A stretch of 64,000 nt of DNA, taken from positions 186,001 through 250,000 of the forward strand of contig WPHV01000006.1 of the NCBI GenBank assembly GCA_009744235.1. The letters run 5' to 3'. A model generated the notes under the pieces. It had not been told where the DNA came from and ran no database searches. It was given only the letters and a program-made list of their open reading frames with translations. The position numbers and the translations under genes were made by a program. Source of the DNA: Gillisella vitis (GTDB lineage: Bacteria; Pseudomonadota; Alphaproteobacteria; Rhizobiales; Rhizobiaceae). Of the stretch, positions 55,625 through 64,000 are shown in pieces (the first letter of the stretch is position 1; every line of letters begins with the position of its first letter).

Positions 55625-56572
55625 ATGGCCCAGATCCGCAATGTCGCCGTCCAGATGGACCATGTATCCTCCATCAATATTTCAGGGGATTCCACCTTCG
55701 CCATGAGCCTGGAAGCTCAGGCCCGCGGCTATAAGCTGTTCCATTATACACCCGACCGGCTGACCATGCGCGATGGCCGCGTCTATGCGACGGTGGAGCC
55801 GATGGAAGTGCGCGATGTGAAGGGCGATCACTTCACCCTCGGCAGCCCGGAGCGCGTCGATCTGTCGACGATGGATGTGGTGCTGCTGCGCCAGGACCCG
55901 CCATTCGACATGGCTTATATCACCGCCACCCATATGCTGGAGCGCATTCACCCGAAGACGCTTGTTGTCAACGATCCGGCCTGGGTGCGCAATTCGCCGG
56001 AAAAGATCTTCGTCACCGAATATGCCGACCTGATGCCGCCAACGCTGATCACCCGCGACCCGGCGGAAATTGCCGCTTTCCGGGCCGAACAGGGCGATAT
56101 TATCCTGAAGCCGCTCTACGGCAATGGCGGGGCAGGGGTGTTCCATTCCACCCGTGACGACCGCAATTTTTCCTCGCTGATGGAAATGTTCGGCCAGATG
56201 TTCCGCGAACCCTTTATCGCCCAGGGCTATTTGCCTGCCGTGCGCAAGGGCGACAAGCGGATCATCCTGGTGGACGGTGAACCCGTCGGCGCGATTAACC
56301 GGGTGCCTGCCGAGCATGATGCGCGCTCCAACATGCATGCGGGAGGCAAGCCGGAACCAACGGAACTGACGACTCGCGAGCGTGAAATCTGCGCCCGGAT
56401 CGGGCCTGCGCTGCGCGAACGCGGCTTCCTGCTGGTCGGCATCGATGTGATCGGCGATTATATGACTGAGATCAACGTTACCTCGCCAACCGGCATCCGC
56501 GAGGTCAAGAATTTCGGTGGCGCCGATATCGCCAGCTTGCTTTGGAACGCCATCGAGAAAAAGCGGTCCTGA
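55625..56572 (+). CDS. gshB: Glutathione synthetase
   Basis: Encodes 315 residues from ATG 55625 ([12 protein letters not shown]), with GAGAAAG upstream; the longer frame is not used. ATP-grasp landmarks are [23 protein letters not shown] (about residues 90-112), [15 protein letters not shown] (about 160), [20 protein letters not shown] and [19 protein letters not shown] (metal-binding Asp and Asn). It joins gamma-glutamylcysteine to glycine to make glutathione. Confidence 0.97.
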   Translation: MAQIRNVAVQMDHVSSINISGDSTFAMSLEAQARGYKLFHYTPDRLTMRDGRVYATVEPMEVRDVKGDHFTLGSPERVDLSTMDVVLLRQDPPFDMAYITATHMLERIHPKTLVVNDPAWVRNSPEKIFVTEYADLMPPTLITRDPAEIAAFRAEQGDIILKPLYGNGGAGVFHSTRDDRNFSSLMEMFGQMFREPFIAQGYLPAVRKGDKRIILVDGEPVGAINRVPAEHDARSNMHAGGKPEPTELTTREREICARIGPALRERGFLLVGIDVIGDYMTEINVTSPTGIREVKNFGGADIASLLWNAIEKKRS

Positions 56573-56720
56573 TCCTGTTCGACAATTGATCGGAGAGTGT
56601 TTTCTGCGCCCCGCCACGTTGGGTTTGATAAAACTTTGGCGTTGCGGGGTGCTGGAAGCGTTCCCTTTTGTTCTGAAAGCACAACCGAATACAACCATTT
56701 TGCCCTCGAAACGGGTCTTT

Positions 56721-56735
56721 GTTCATTTATTGTTC
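56721..56735 (+). promoter_or_regulatory. Alphaproteobacterial LexA (SOS) box ahead of comM
   Basis: GTTCATTTATTGTTC is a perfect GTTC-N7-GTTC, the direct-repeat LexA box of alphaproteobacteria. It lies about 180 bases before the comM start in an AT-rich 346-base gap that otherwise holds no gene or strong hairpin. comM is, as I recall, among the genes proposed for the alphaproteobacterial SOS regulon. Confidence 0.7.
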
Positions 56736-56918
56736 TTGTCGTCACTTCTTTTTCATGCAAAACTACGGTTGCAGGAAATTGCAGCATGCCCGTTACGGAC
56801 TTTGCTCGATGTCTTGATTTAAAATATTGATTTTAAACGCATTTTCTCTTTTTCGTCCGGCGAAATCCATGAAATTGCGTAGGGGCGGATGGACCGCTGC
56901 CGGCAAGGGGGCTGGGAT

Positions 56919-58451
56919 ATGGTTGCACGGGTGGGTACGGTTGCGTTTCAGGGCATTGATGGCGTGCCTGTCGATGTGCAGGTCATGGTCGCACCCGGCA
57001 AGATCGGCGTGCAGATCGTCGGCCTGCCGGACAAGGCGGTGGCCGAAAGCCGGGAACGAGTTCAGGCGGCCCTGCATGCCTCCGGACTGGCGCTGCCGCC
57101 CAAGCGGGTCACAATCAATCTGGCGCCTGCGGATCTGCCCAAGGAAGGGTCGCATTTCGATCTGGCCATCGCCCTTGGCCTGATGGCCGCGCTCGGCGCC
57201 ATTCCTGCCGATGTGCTGGGCGATTATCTTGTGGTTGGTGAGCTGAACCTGGATGGCACGATTGCTGCCGTTGCCGGTGCTCTGCCAGCGGCGATGGCAG
57301 CCAATGCACTTGGCAAAGGGCTGATCTGCCCGGCGGATAGCGGCCCGGAGGCAGCCTGGGCGGGCTCAGACATGGATATTCTCGCCCCCCGCAGCCTGAT
57401 TGCGCTCGCCAATCATTTTCGTGGCACCCAAGTTCTGACGCGCCCGAACCCGGCCAGCCGGGCGCTGCCGGGCAACCTGCCTGACCTCGCCGATATTCGC
57501 GGTCAGGAAAGCGCCAAGCGGGCGTTGGAAGTGGCCGCTGCCGGGGGCCACAACCTGCTGATGGTTGGCCCGCCAGGATCGGGGAAATCCATGCTGGCGG
57601 CCCGCCTGCCGTCCATTCTGCCGGTCCTGTCGGCGCCAGAGCTTCTGGATGTGTCGATGATCCATTCCATCGCCGGGCAATTGGCGGGTGGAAAATTGTC
57701 GGACCGTAGACCGTTTCGCACGCCGCATCATTCCGCCACCATGGCGGCGCTGGTTGGCGGCGGCTTGCGCGCCCGGCCGGGCGAGGCTTCGCTTGCCCAT
57801 AACGGCGTGTTGTTTCTCGATGAATTTCCGGAATTTTCTCCACAAGTGCTGGATGCCTTGCGCCAGCCGCTGGAAAGCGGCGAATGCGTCATTGCCCGCG
57901 CCAATCACCGCGTCACCTATCCGGCCAGTTTTCAGTTGATTGCCGCGATGAACCCCTGCCGTTGCGGTATGGCGGGTGAGCCGGGGCATACCTGCGCGCG
58001 CGGCATTCGCTGCCTGACCGAATATCAGGGCCGGATTTCCGGTCCGCTGCTGGATCGGATCGATATTCGCATCGATGTCCCCGCCGTTTCGGCCATGGAC
58101 CTGATCAAGCCGATGGCAGCCGAAAAAAGCGCCGATGTCGCCCGCCGCGTCGCTGTCGCTCGACAGCGGCAAACGGAACGGTTTATCGAGGCGGGCGTGC
58201 CTGAAATCCGCATGAATGCACGGTGCTCGACGGCGCTGATTGAAAAACTGGCCGCACCGGACGCTGCCGGTTTGCAGCTGTTGCGAGATGCAGCGGAGAA
58301 GTTCAAATTCTCGGCCCGCGCCTATCATAGAGTGTTGAAAGTGGCGAGGACATTGGCCGATCTGGATGGCTCAGAGGCACTTGGTCGGATTCATCTGGCC
58401 GAGGCAATTTCCTACCGCATTCCCTCGGAACGCCTGACGGCTGCTGCATAA
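56919..58451 (+). CDS. comM: ComM/YifB family AAA+ helicase (Mg chelatase-like)
   Basis: Encodes 510 residues from ATG 56919; an in-frame ATG ten codons upstream is less likely. An N-terminal Lon-like fold (MVAPGKIGVQIVGLPDKAVAESRERVQAAL) precedes the AAA+ core with Walker A VGPPGSGKSMLAARLPSILP (about residue 218), Walker B LFLDEFPEF (about 303) and the zinc-finger-like MNPCRCGMAGEPGHTC (about 345). ComM is a branch-migration helicase that helps integrate incoming DNA in naturally competent bacteria and is present in many others. The SOS box upstream suggests damage-inducible expression. Confidence 0.93.
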   Translation: MVARVGTVAFQGIDGVPVDVQVMVAPGKIGVQIVGLPDKAVAESRERVQAALHASGLALPPKRVTINLAPADLPKEGSHFDLAIALGLMAALGAIPADVLGDYLVVGELNLDGTIAAVAGALPAAMAANALGKGLICPADSGPEAAWAGSDMDILAPRSLIALANHFRGTQVLTRPNPASRALPGNLPDLADIRGQESAKRALEVAAAGGHNLLMVGPPGSGKSMLAARLPSILPVLSAPELLDVSMIHSIAGQLAGGKLSDRRPFRTPHHSATMAALVGGGLRARPGEASLAHNGVLFLDEFPEFSPQVLDALRQPLESGECVIARANHRVTYPASFQLIAAMNPCRCGMAGEPGHTCARGIRCLTEYQGRISGPLLDRIDIRIDVPAVSAMDLIKPMAAEKSADVARRVAVARQRQTERFIEAGVPEIRMNARCSTALIEKLAAPDAAGLQLLRDAAEKFKFSARAYHRVLKVARTLADLDGSEALGRIHLAEAISYRIPSERLTAAA

Positions 58452-58474
58452 CGAAACAGGACTGCGCCTGCTGC

Positions 58475-58663
58475 TGTAGCCCTCAGACTGCTGACAAAGG
58501 CTGCATTTATCCTCGACGTCATGCTCAGCCTTGTGCCGAGTATCTACGCACGTCAATTTAAGTAACAACGTCAATGGCTTAATCAGCCACAACAGATCCT
58601 CGGGACAAGCCCGAGGATGACGAAATGCCGAGATCGGGGTTTGTCAACAAACTGAGGGCTACA
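58475..58663. mobile_element. 189-bp foldback (MITE-like) element with imperfect terminal inverted repeats
   Basis: The 23-base ends (58475-58497 and 58641-58663) are inverted copies matching at 20 positions. The inside continues as an imperfect palindrome: a CATTT...CCTCG...GTGCCGAG block on the left pairs with ATCCTCGG...CCGAGGATGACGAAATG on the right. No open frame is present. The inner ATCCTCGGG...CCCGAGGAT motif recurs between genes in many alphaproteobacteria. A further copy of GCTGTAGCCCTC lies just outside at 58670-58681. It sits between comM and cysK, with no coding effect. Confidence 0.6.
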
Positions 58664-58731
58664 CCTTATGCTGTAGCCCTCGTCTTCATTGTTTGATGCC
58701 GCCAATGTATGGCACAGCGCATTGAATGTGA

Positions 58732-59700
<969 letters not shown>

Positions 59701-59835
59701 GTGTGGTCCTCCAGAATAACGGGCTTTGCAGGGACAATAGGACCAAATCACCCAAGCGACCAGAACCCTTTGCCTATCGCCGTGGTTTCGGGGAGAAAAA
59801 ACCCGCTGCAAAGCCAGCGGAAACAAATGTTTATT

Positions 59836-60453
59836 TCACGCCGCCTTTGTGGCGATATAGGCGGCGGTTCCGGCCAGAATGCTGGCGGCGGCCCGGTTGA
59901 GCAGTTTCAGCGCCGATGGCTGTTTCAGAAGCAGACGGGCTTTGGCAGCCAGAAGAATATAGGGAATGAGTACGGCCATCAGCACGACGAAAGTCGTGCC
60001 GACCAATAGCCCGTAATCCGACGGGCCGATGGCCTGAAGTGGAATGAGGGTCGGCACCAGGGCCACGTAGAACAGCATGGTCTTCGGATTGCCAAGCGTC
60101 ACGAACAGGCCGGATAGGAAGGACGCCAACACGCCCGCACTTTTGCGTGCCTCAATATTTTGCGGCAAAAGCCCTGCCGTCCAGAGCTTCCAGGCGATAT
60201 AGGCCAGATAGAGCGTGCCTGCGAATTTGATGATCATGAACGGCGTCACGAAGGTCTGGGCAATATAGGCAAGGCCCAGAATGACGGCGGTCAGGTAGCA
60301 GAGATCACCTAGAATCAAACCCAGTCCCATGAAAAAGGTCGGGCGAAAGCCGGAGCCAAGCGCCCGCGCCACGATCGCCGTCATGCCCGGGCCGGGAATG
60401 GCAGCGGCAATGAACAGGGCTCCGGCATAGGCAAGCAGGCTGGCAAGGGTCAT
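59836..60453 (-). CDS. LysE/RhtB family exporter (first of a divergent pair)
   Basis: Encodes 205 residues with about six membrane spans. The family start PGPGMTAIVARALGSGFRPTFFMGLG (about residues 19-44) and the middle FLSGLFVTLGNPKTMLFYVALVP (about 113-135) are diagnostic. Such proteins export amino acids or their analogues. It lies divergently from a second LysE gene, with a 130-base shared gap. Confidence 0.9.
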   Translation of the reverse strand: MTLASLLAYAGALFIAAAIPGPGMTAIVARALGSGFRPTFFMGLGLILGDLCYLTAVILGLAYIAQTFVTPFMIIKFAGTLYLAYIAWKLWTAGLLPQNIEARKSAGVLASFLSGLFVTLGNPKTMLFYVALVPTLIPLQAIGPSDYGLLVGTTFVVLMAVLIPYILLAAKARLLLKQPSALKLLNRAAASILAGTAAYIATKAA

Positions 60454-60583
60454 GAAATCACTCCATCAATACACGCAGTGCTAATCCGCCCGGCTGCAAC
60501 TTGCAACGGTGACACGATTGAAATTGCCCGGTACGGCACTTTCTGCTCTTTCAGTGGATATAGCTTTCCGCCAAGGAGACATC

Positions 60584-61216
60584 ATGCCCACCACCACGTC
60601 ACTTCTTGCCTTTGCCCTGATCTGCCTTGGCATGGCGCTGACACCCGGCCCGAATATGGTCTATCTCGTGTCGCGTTCCATTTGTCAGGGACCGATGGCC
60701 GGACTGATTTCGCTGGGTGGTGTCGCGCTGGGCTTCCTGATCTACATGCTGATGTCGGTGCTGGGGATTACGGTGCTGCTAATGGCCGTGCCCTATGCCT
60801 ATGAGGCGCTGAAACTGGCCGGTGCGGCCTATCTCGCTTATCTTGCCTGGCAGGCGGTCAGGCCCGGCGGTCGTTCGCCGTTTCAGGTGCGCGACCTGCC
60901 CAAGGACAGCCCAAGACGGCTGTTTGCCATGGGCCTCGTGACCAATCTTCTCAATCCGAAAGTGGCTGTTCTCTATCTGTCGCTGCTACCGCAATTCATC
61001 GATCCGAACAGCGGCAGCGTTTTTCTGCAATCACTGTTTCTCGGCCTCACCCAGATCGCCATCGGTACGACGATCAACGGAGTGATCGCGCTGACTGCCG
61101 GCTCCATCGCCCTGTTCCTCAGCCGCCGCCCGCTCTGGATCATGGTGCAGCGCTGGCTGATGGGTACGGTACTGGCTGTGCTGGCGGTGAGGATGGCAAC
61201 GCAGGCGCAGCGCTGA
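60584..61216 (+). CDS. LysE/RhtB family exporter (second of a divergent pair)
   Basis: Encodes 210 residues from ATG 60584, with AAGGAG upstream; the longer frame is not used. PGPNMVYLVSRSICQGPMAGLISLGGV near the start and MGLVTNLLNPKVAVLYLSLLPQFID (about residues 127-151) identify the family. Export substrate is unknown. It differs clearly in sequence from the divergent LysE protein, so this is not a recent duplicate. Confidence 0.9.
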   Translation: MPTTTSLLAFALICLGMALTPGPNMVYLVSRSICQGPMAGLISLGGVALGFLIYMLMSVLGITVLLMAVPYAYEALKLAGAAYLAYLAWQAVRPGGRSPFQVRDLPKDSPRRLFAMGLVTNLLNPKVAVLYLSLLPQFIDPNSGSVFLQSLFLGLTQIAIGTTINGVIALTAGSIALFLSRRPLWIMVQRWLMGTVLAVLAVRMATQAQR

Positions 61217-61218
61217 TG

Positions 61219-62109
61219 TTAAAAATCGGCCATAGGCGACAGCATGAGTGGCCCAACTGCGGCCTCCAGCCCGAGGCCCGACATCATCAAGGAGCAGGAG
61301 CCTTCGTAAGGTACAGGCTGGCTTTCCCACGAGAGGCGATCAGGTGGAAAATAGGTTTCCACAGAGTCGGCTTGAATATTGAGATGCGATAGGATGGCAC
61401 TTAACGGCGGAATATCCTGAGCGACAATATCCAGAAGCTTCACACCGCCATCGTTGGCGCATTTCCATGCGATAACCGCCTTGAGAGAAGGCAATAGGCT
61501 CAACGTAATCGATGCATCGAAATGAGCATTGAGCAGAAACATCTCTGCTTGGCTGACAACGGCGAAGTGGTTGGAGACTGGTTGGCGACAGGCGAGCATG
61601 TCACGCAAAAGGGCGAGGTCCGCCGCTTTGCCGAGATCGAGTTTTCGTGCGTTGCCGTTGATAATCGGCTGAAAGGCCGGAACCGGGCCACCAAATTTAC
61701 GATGCGTTACAACGCGAAAACCATAAGACTGGTAGAGCGCGGGCTTGTCGGTCAGGAGAATTCCGGTTCGATATCCTGCTTGCTCTGCCCACGCATAGGC
61801 CCGCTGCATCAGGTCGCGATAAAGGCCACGCCCCCGGAATTCCGGGCGGACTGCGCCGGATTGATAGCCCGCAGCAGTTACCGTCGTCCCATTAATCATG
61901 AGGGGCATGACGAAGACTGAAAAATTACCAATGCAGCGGCCGGACCGGTCAAAATATCCAAACGGCATGCATGTGGGATCGGGGCCGCCAAGTTGTTCCT
62001 GCGCACCGATATCGATACCGAAGACGTCATGCAGCAGATCAACAAGCCCTTGAAAAGCCGATGGATCGTTGAAATATCCTTGTCGCAATGTTAGCCCGTC
62101 CGGCTTCAT
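61219..62109 (-). CDS. GNAT family N-acetyltransferase, Eis-like
   Basis: Encodes 296 residues. The acetyl-CoA motif is SGAVRPEFRGRGLYRDLMQRAYAWAEQAGYRTGILLTDKPALYQSYGF (about residues 84-131), typical of a single GNAT domain followed by a C-terminal part of unclear type. The layout resembles Eis-like or YhbS-like acetyltransferases. It converges on the LysE gene with a 2-base gap and shares no operon with dut. The substrate is unknown. Confidence 0.82.
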   Translation of the reverse strand: MKPDGLTLRQGYFNDPSAFQGLVDLLHDVFGIDIGAQEQLGGPDPTCMPFGYFDRSGRCIGNFSVFVMPLMINGTTVTAAGYQSGAVRPEFRGRGLYRDLMQRAYAWAEQAGYRTGILLTDKPALYQSYGFRVVTHRKFGGPVPAFQPIINGNARKLDLGKAADLALLRDMLACRQPVSNHFAVVSQAEMFLLNAHFDASITLSLLPSLKAVIAWKCANDGGVKLLDIVAQDIPPLSAILSHLNIQADSVETYFPPDRLSWESQPVPYEGSCSLMMSGLGLEAAVGPLMLSPMADF

Positions 62110-62117
62110 GATGTCGC

Positions 62118-62582
62118 TCAGACCCCCGTCGAGCCAAATCCGCCCGTACCCCGCACCGTATCCGATGTTTCTGTAACCTCAATCACCTGCGCCTGCGTCA
62201 CCGGCGCAATCACCATCTGGGCAATGCGCATGCCACGGGTGATGGTGAAATCCTCGTCTCCAAGATTGATCAGCAGCACTTTTACTTCGCCCCGGTAATC
62301 GCTGTCGATGGTGCCTGGGGTGTTGAGACAGGTGATGCCGTTTTTGAAGGCGAGGCCGGAGCGGGGGCGGATCTGCGCTTCAAAGCCCTGGGGGATTTCC
62401 ATAATCAGCCCGGTTGGCACCAGAGCGCGTTTTCCGGGGGTAAGGGTCAGCGGCTCGGCCTCCGTTACCGCTGCGCGCAGGTCCATGCCAGCCGCACCCG
62501 CCGTCTCATAGGCGGGCAATTCCAGCCCTTCGCCATGGGATAGACGCTTGAGATGAAGGCGTGGCGCGGACGTATCGTGCAT
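62118..62582 (-). CDS. dut: dUTP diphosphatase
   Basis: Encodes 154 residues. The five trimeric dUTPase motifs are visible: AGMDLRA (about residue 31), [11 protein letters not shown] (about 72), [13 protein letters not shown] (about 86), [10 protein letters not shown] (about 122) and the C-terminal GTGGFGSTG arm. It hydrolyses dUTP to dUMP, preventing uracil misincorporation. Its stop lies eight bases from the start of the GNAT gene, so the two may be cotranscribed. Confidence 0.96.
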   Translation of the reverse strand: MHDTSAPRLHLKRLSHGEGLELPAYETAGAAGMDLRAAVTEAEPLTLTPGKRALVPTGLIMEIPQGFEAQIRPRSGLAFKNGITCLNTPGTIDSDYRGEVKVLLINLGDEDFTITRGMRIAQMVIAPVTQAQVIEVTETSDTVRGTGGFGSTGV

Positions 62583-62666
62583 GGGGGTATCCTTTGTTTG
62601 CCGGGGTCAATTGCATATTGAACGCCAAAACGCTAGATAACCGGCCAGTTAAAAGGAATTCCTCAC

Positions 62667-64000
62667 ATGGCCGAAACGCTCGCAGAGGCGGTCTCCCGCC
62701 GCCGCACCTTCGCTATTATCGCTCACCCGGACGCTGGTAAAACCACGCTGACCGAAAAGCTGCTGCTGTTCGGCGGCGCTATTCAGCTGGCGGGTGAGGT
62801 AAAAGCCAAAAAAGACCGTATCCAGACCCGCTCGGACTGGATGAAGATCGAGCGCGAGCGTGGCATTTCCGTCGTCACCTCGGTGATGACGTTCGAGTAT
62901 GAAGGCAATGTCTTCAATATTCTCGACACGCCCGGCCATGAAGACTTTGCGGACGATACTTATCGCACGCTGACGGCGGTCGATGCCGCCGTTATGGTGA
63001 TCGATGCCGCCAAGGGCATCGAGCCGCGCACGCTGAAACTGTTCGAAGTCTGCCGGATGCGCGATATTCCGATCATCACCTTCGTCAACAAGATGGACCG
63101 CGAAAGCCGGGATATTTTCGAGGTTCTGGATGAAGTAGAAGAAAAGCTGGCGCTGGACACCGCCCCGATCACCTGGCCGGTCGGTCGTTCCAAGAGCTTC
63201 TGCGGCTCCTACAATCTGGTCGATAATACCTTCCGTGGCTCCGACAAGCAGGTCGAGGCCTTAGCCGTCAACAGCCCGAAGAATGTCGCGGAAAACCTGC
63301 CGGAAAACGAGCGTCAGACCTTTATCGACGAGCTGGAGCTGGCGCAGGAAGCCTGCCGCCCCTTCGACCGGCAGGCCTTTCTGGAAGGCCATATGACCCC
63401 GGTATTCTTCGGATCGGCCTTGCGTAATTTCGGCGTGCGCGACCTGATCAATGCGCTGGGCGATTTCGCCCCGCCGCCACGTGACCAGATGGCCGATATC
63501 CGCAAGGTGCATGCGGCGGAAGACAAGATGACCGCCTTCGTCTTCAAGATCCAGGCCAATATGGACCCCAATCACCGCGACCGCATCGCCTTTGCGCGGA
63601 TCTGCTCTGGCAAGCTGGAGCGCGGCATGAAGGCACGGCTGGCGCGCACCGGCAAGCTGATGGGCCTGACAGCGCCGCAATTCTTCTTCGCCTCGCAGCG
63701 ACAATTGGCCGATACCGCCTTTGCCGGCGACGTGGTGGGCATTCCCAACCACGGCACGCTGCGTATCGGCGATACGCTGACCGAAGGCGAAGCGCTGGTG
63801 TTTCAGGGGGTGCCGAACTTTTCGCCGGAAATCCTGCGCCGCGTGCGGCTCGAAGATGCGATGAAGGCCAAGAAGCTGAAGGAAGCCTTGCAGCAGATGG
63901 CCGAAGAGGGCGTCGTGCAGCTGTTTTCGCCGGAAGACGGTTCGCCCGCCATTGTCGGCGTGGTCGGGGCCTTGCAGCTCGATGTGCTGAAGGAACGGCT
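62667..64000 (+). CDS. prfC: Peptide chain release factor 3 (partial, 3' end beyond the window)
   Basis: The first 444 codons are in the window, with no stop, out of about 527 in the family. ATG 62667 follows AAAAGGAA. The GTPase has G1 AHPDAGKTTLTEK, G2/switch I with RGISVVTSVM, G3 DTPGHEDFADDTYRTL and G4 FVNKMDRE. Diagnostic RF3 parts are FEYEGNVFNILDTPG and DWMKIERERG. It recycles RF1/RF2 from the ribosome after termination. It is divergent from dut. Confidence 0.95.
   Translation, partial: MAETLAEAVSRRRTFAIIAHPDAGKTTLTEKLLLFGGAIQLAGEVKAKKDRIQTRSDWMKIERERGISVVTSVMTFEYEGNVFNILDTPGHEDFADDTYRTLTAVDAAVMVIDAAKGIEPRTLKLFEVCRMRDIPIITFVNKMDRESRDIFEVLDEVEEKLALDTAPITWPVGRSKSFCGSYNLVDNTFRGSDKQVEALAVNSPKNVAENLPENERQTFIDELELAQEACRPFDRQAFLEGHMTPVFFGSALRNFGVRDLINALGDFAPPPRDQMADIRKVHAAEDKMTAFVFKIQANMDPNHRDRIAFARICSGKLERGMKARLARTGKLMGLTAPQFFFASQRQLADTAFAGDVVGIPNHGTLRIGDTLTEGEALVFQGVPNFSPEILRRVRLEDAMKAKKLKEALQQMAEEGVVQLFSPEDGSPAIVGVVGALQLDVLKER

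Overview
This looks like a chromosomal window from a Rhizobiaceae alphaproteobacterium, most like the Agrobacterium/Allorhizobium group. The evidence is gene content and order (polA next to an alpha-r7-type small RNA and a marR gene, dnaK-lipoprotein-dnaJ, recF-moeB, phospholipid N-methyltransferase pmtA, rsmI-yraN and gshB), alphaproteobacterial regulatory sites (an EcfG-type GGAAC-N16-CGTT promoter, a GTTC-N7-GTTC LexA box, a Pho box) and rhizobial intergenic palindromes. I cannot fix the species. I see no plasmid genes, intact insertion sequence, prophage, CRISPR array, tRNA or rRNA.

Layout. 0.2-8 kb: a small MarR-like regulator with an NlpC/P60 hydrolase, polA (minus), a structured small RNA, a second MarR gene, an M20 dipeptidase, a likely second small RNA on the minus strand, a YbaK-type deacylase and a DUF883 membrane protein with a general-stress promoter. 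8.3-17.6 kb: a class A penicillin-binding protein, the dnaK-lipoprotein-dnaJ chaperone operon, slyX, recF, moeB and a GNAT acetyltransferase. 17.6-31 kb: a 2-hydroxyacid dehydrogenase, an SH3 protein, a PfkB/adenosine kinase, a GGDEF-EAL protein, the dabB-dabA inorganic carbon uptake pair with a divergent LysR gene, guaA, a nucleosidase, a thioesterase and tspO. 31-36 kb: a four-gene exported iron-linked module (imelysin, di-haem cytochrome, second imelysin, DUF1513). 36-50 kb: housekeeping genes (rsmB-like, rlpA-like, queG operon, uppP, an NDUFA9-like gene, pyrF, pmtA, dnaN, rsmI, yraN), a 50-residue secreted peptide gene and a beta-helix protein. 50.5-55 kb: the ugpBAEC glycerol-3-phosphate importer behind a Pho box, then a cupin gene. 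55-64 kb: gshB, comM behind an SOS box, a 189-bp foldback element, cysK, two divergent LysE exporters, a GNAT protein, dut and the 5' part of prfC.

How the parts work together. Most of the window is core metabolism and DNA/protein maintenance. The accessory or regulated units are dabBA with its LysR gene (bicarbonate/CO2 uptake), the iron-linked module, the ugp operon (phosphate starvation) and comM (DNA damage). The observations most worth following are the unassigned minus-strand RNA near 6.9 kb with an anti-Shine-Dalgarno segment, the dab operator that covers the LysR start codon, the LysR gene whose 3' end is made of an intergenic palindrome, the imelysin pair in which one copy has lost its conserved histidine, the 50-residue secreted peptide, and the 189-bp foldback element.
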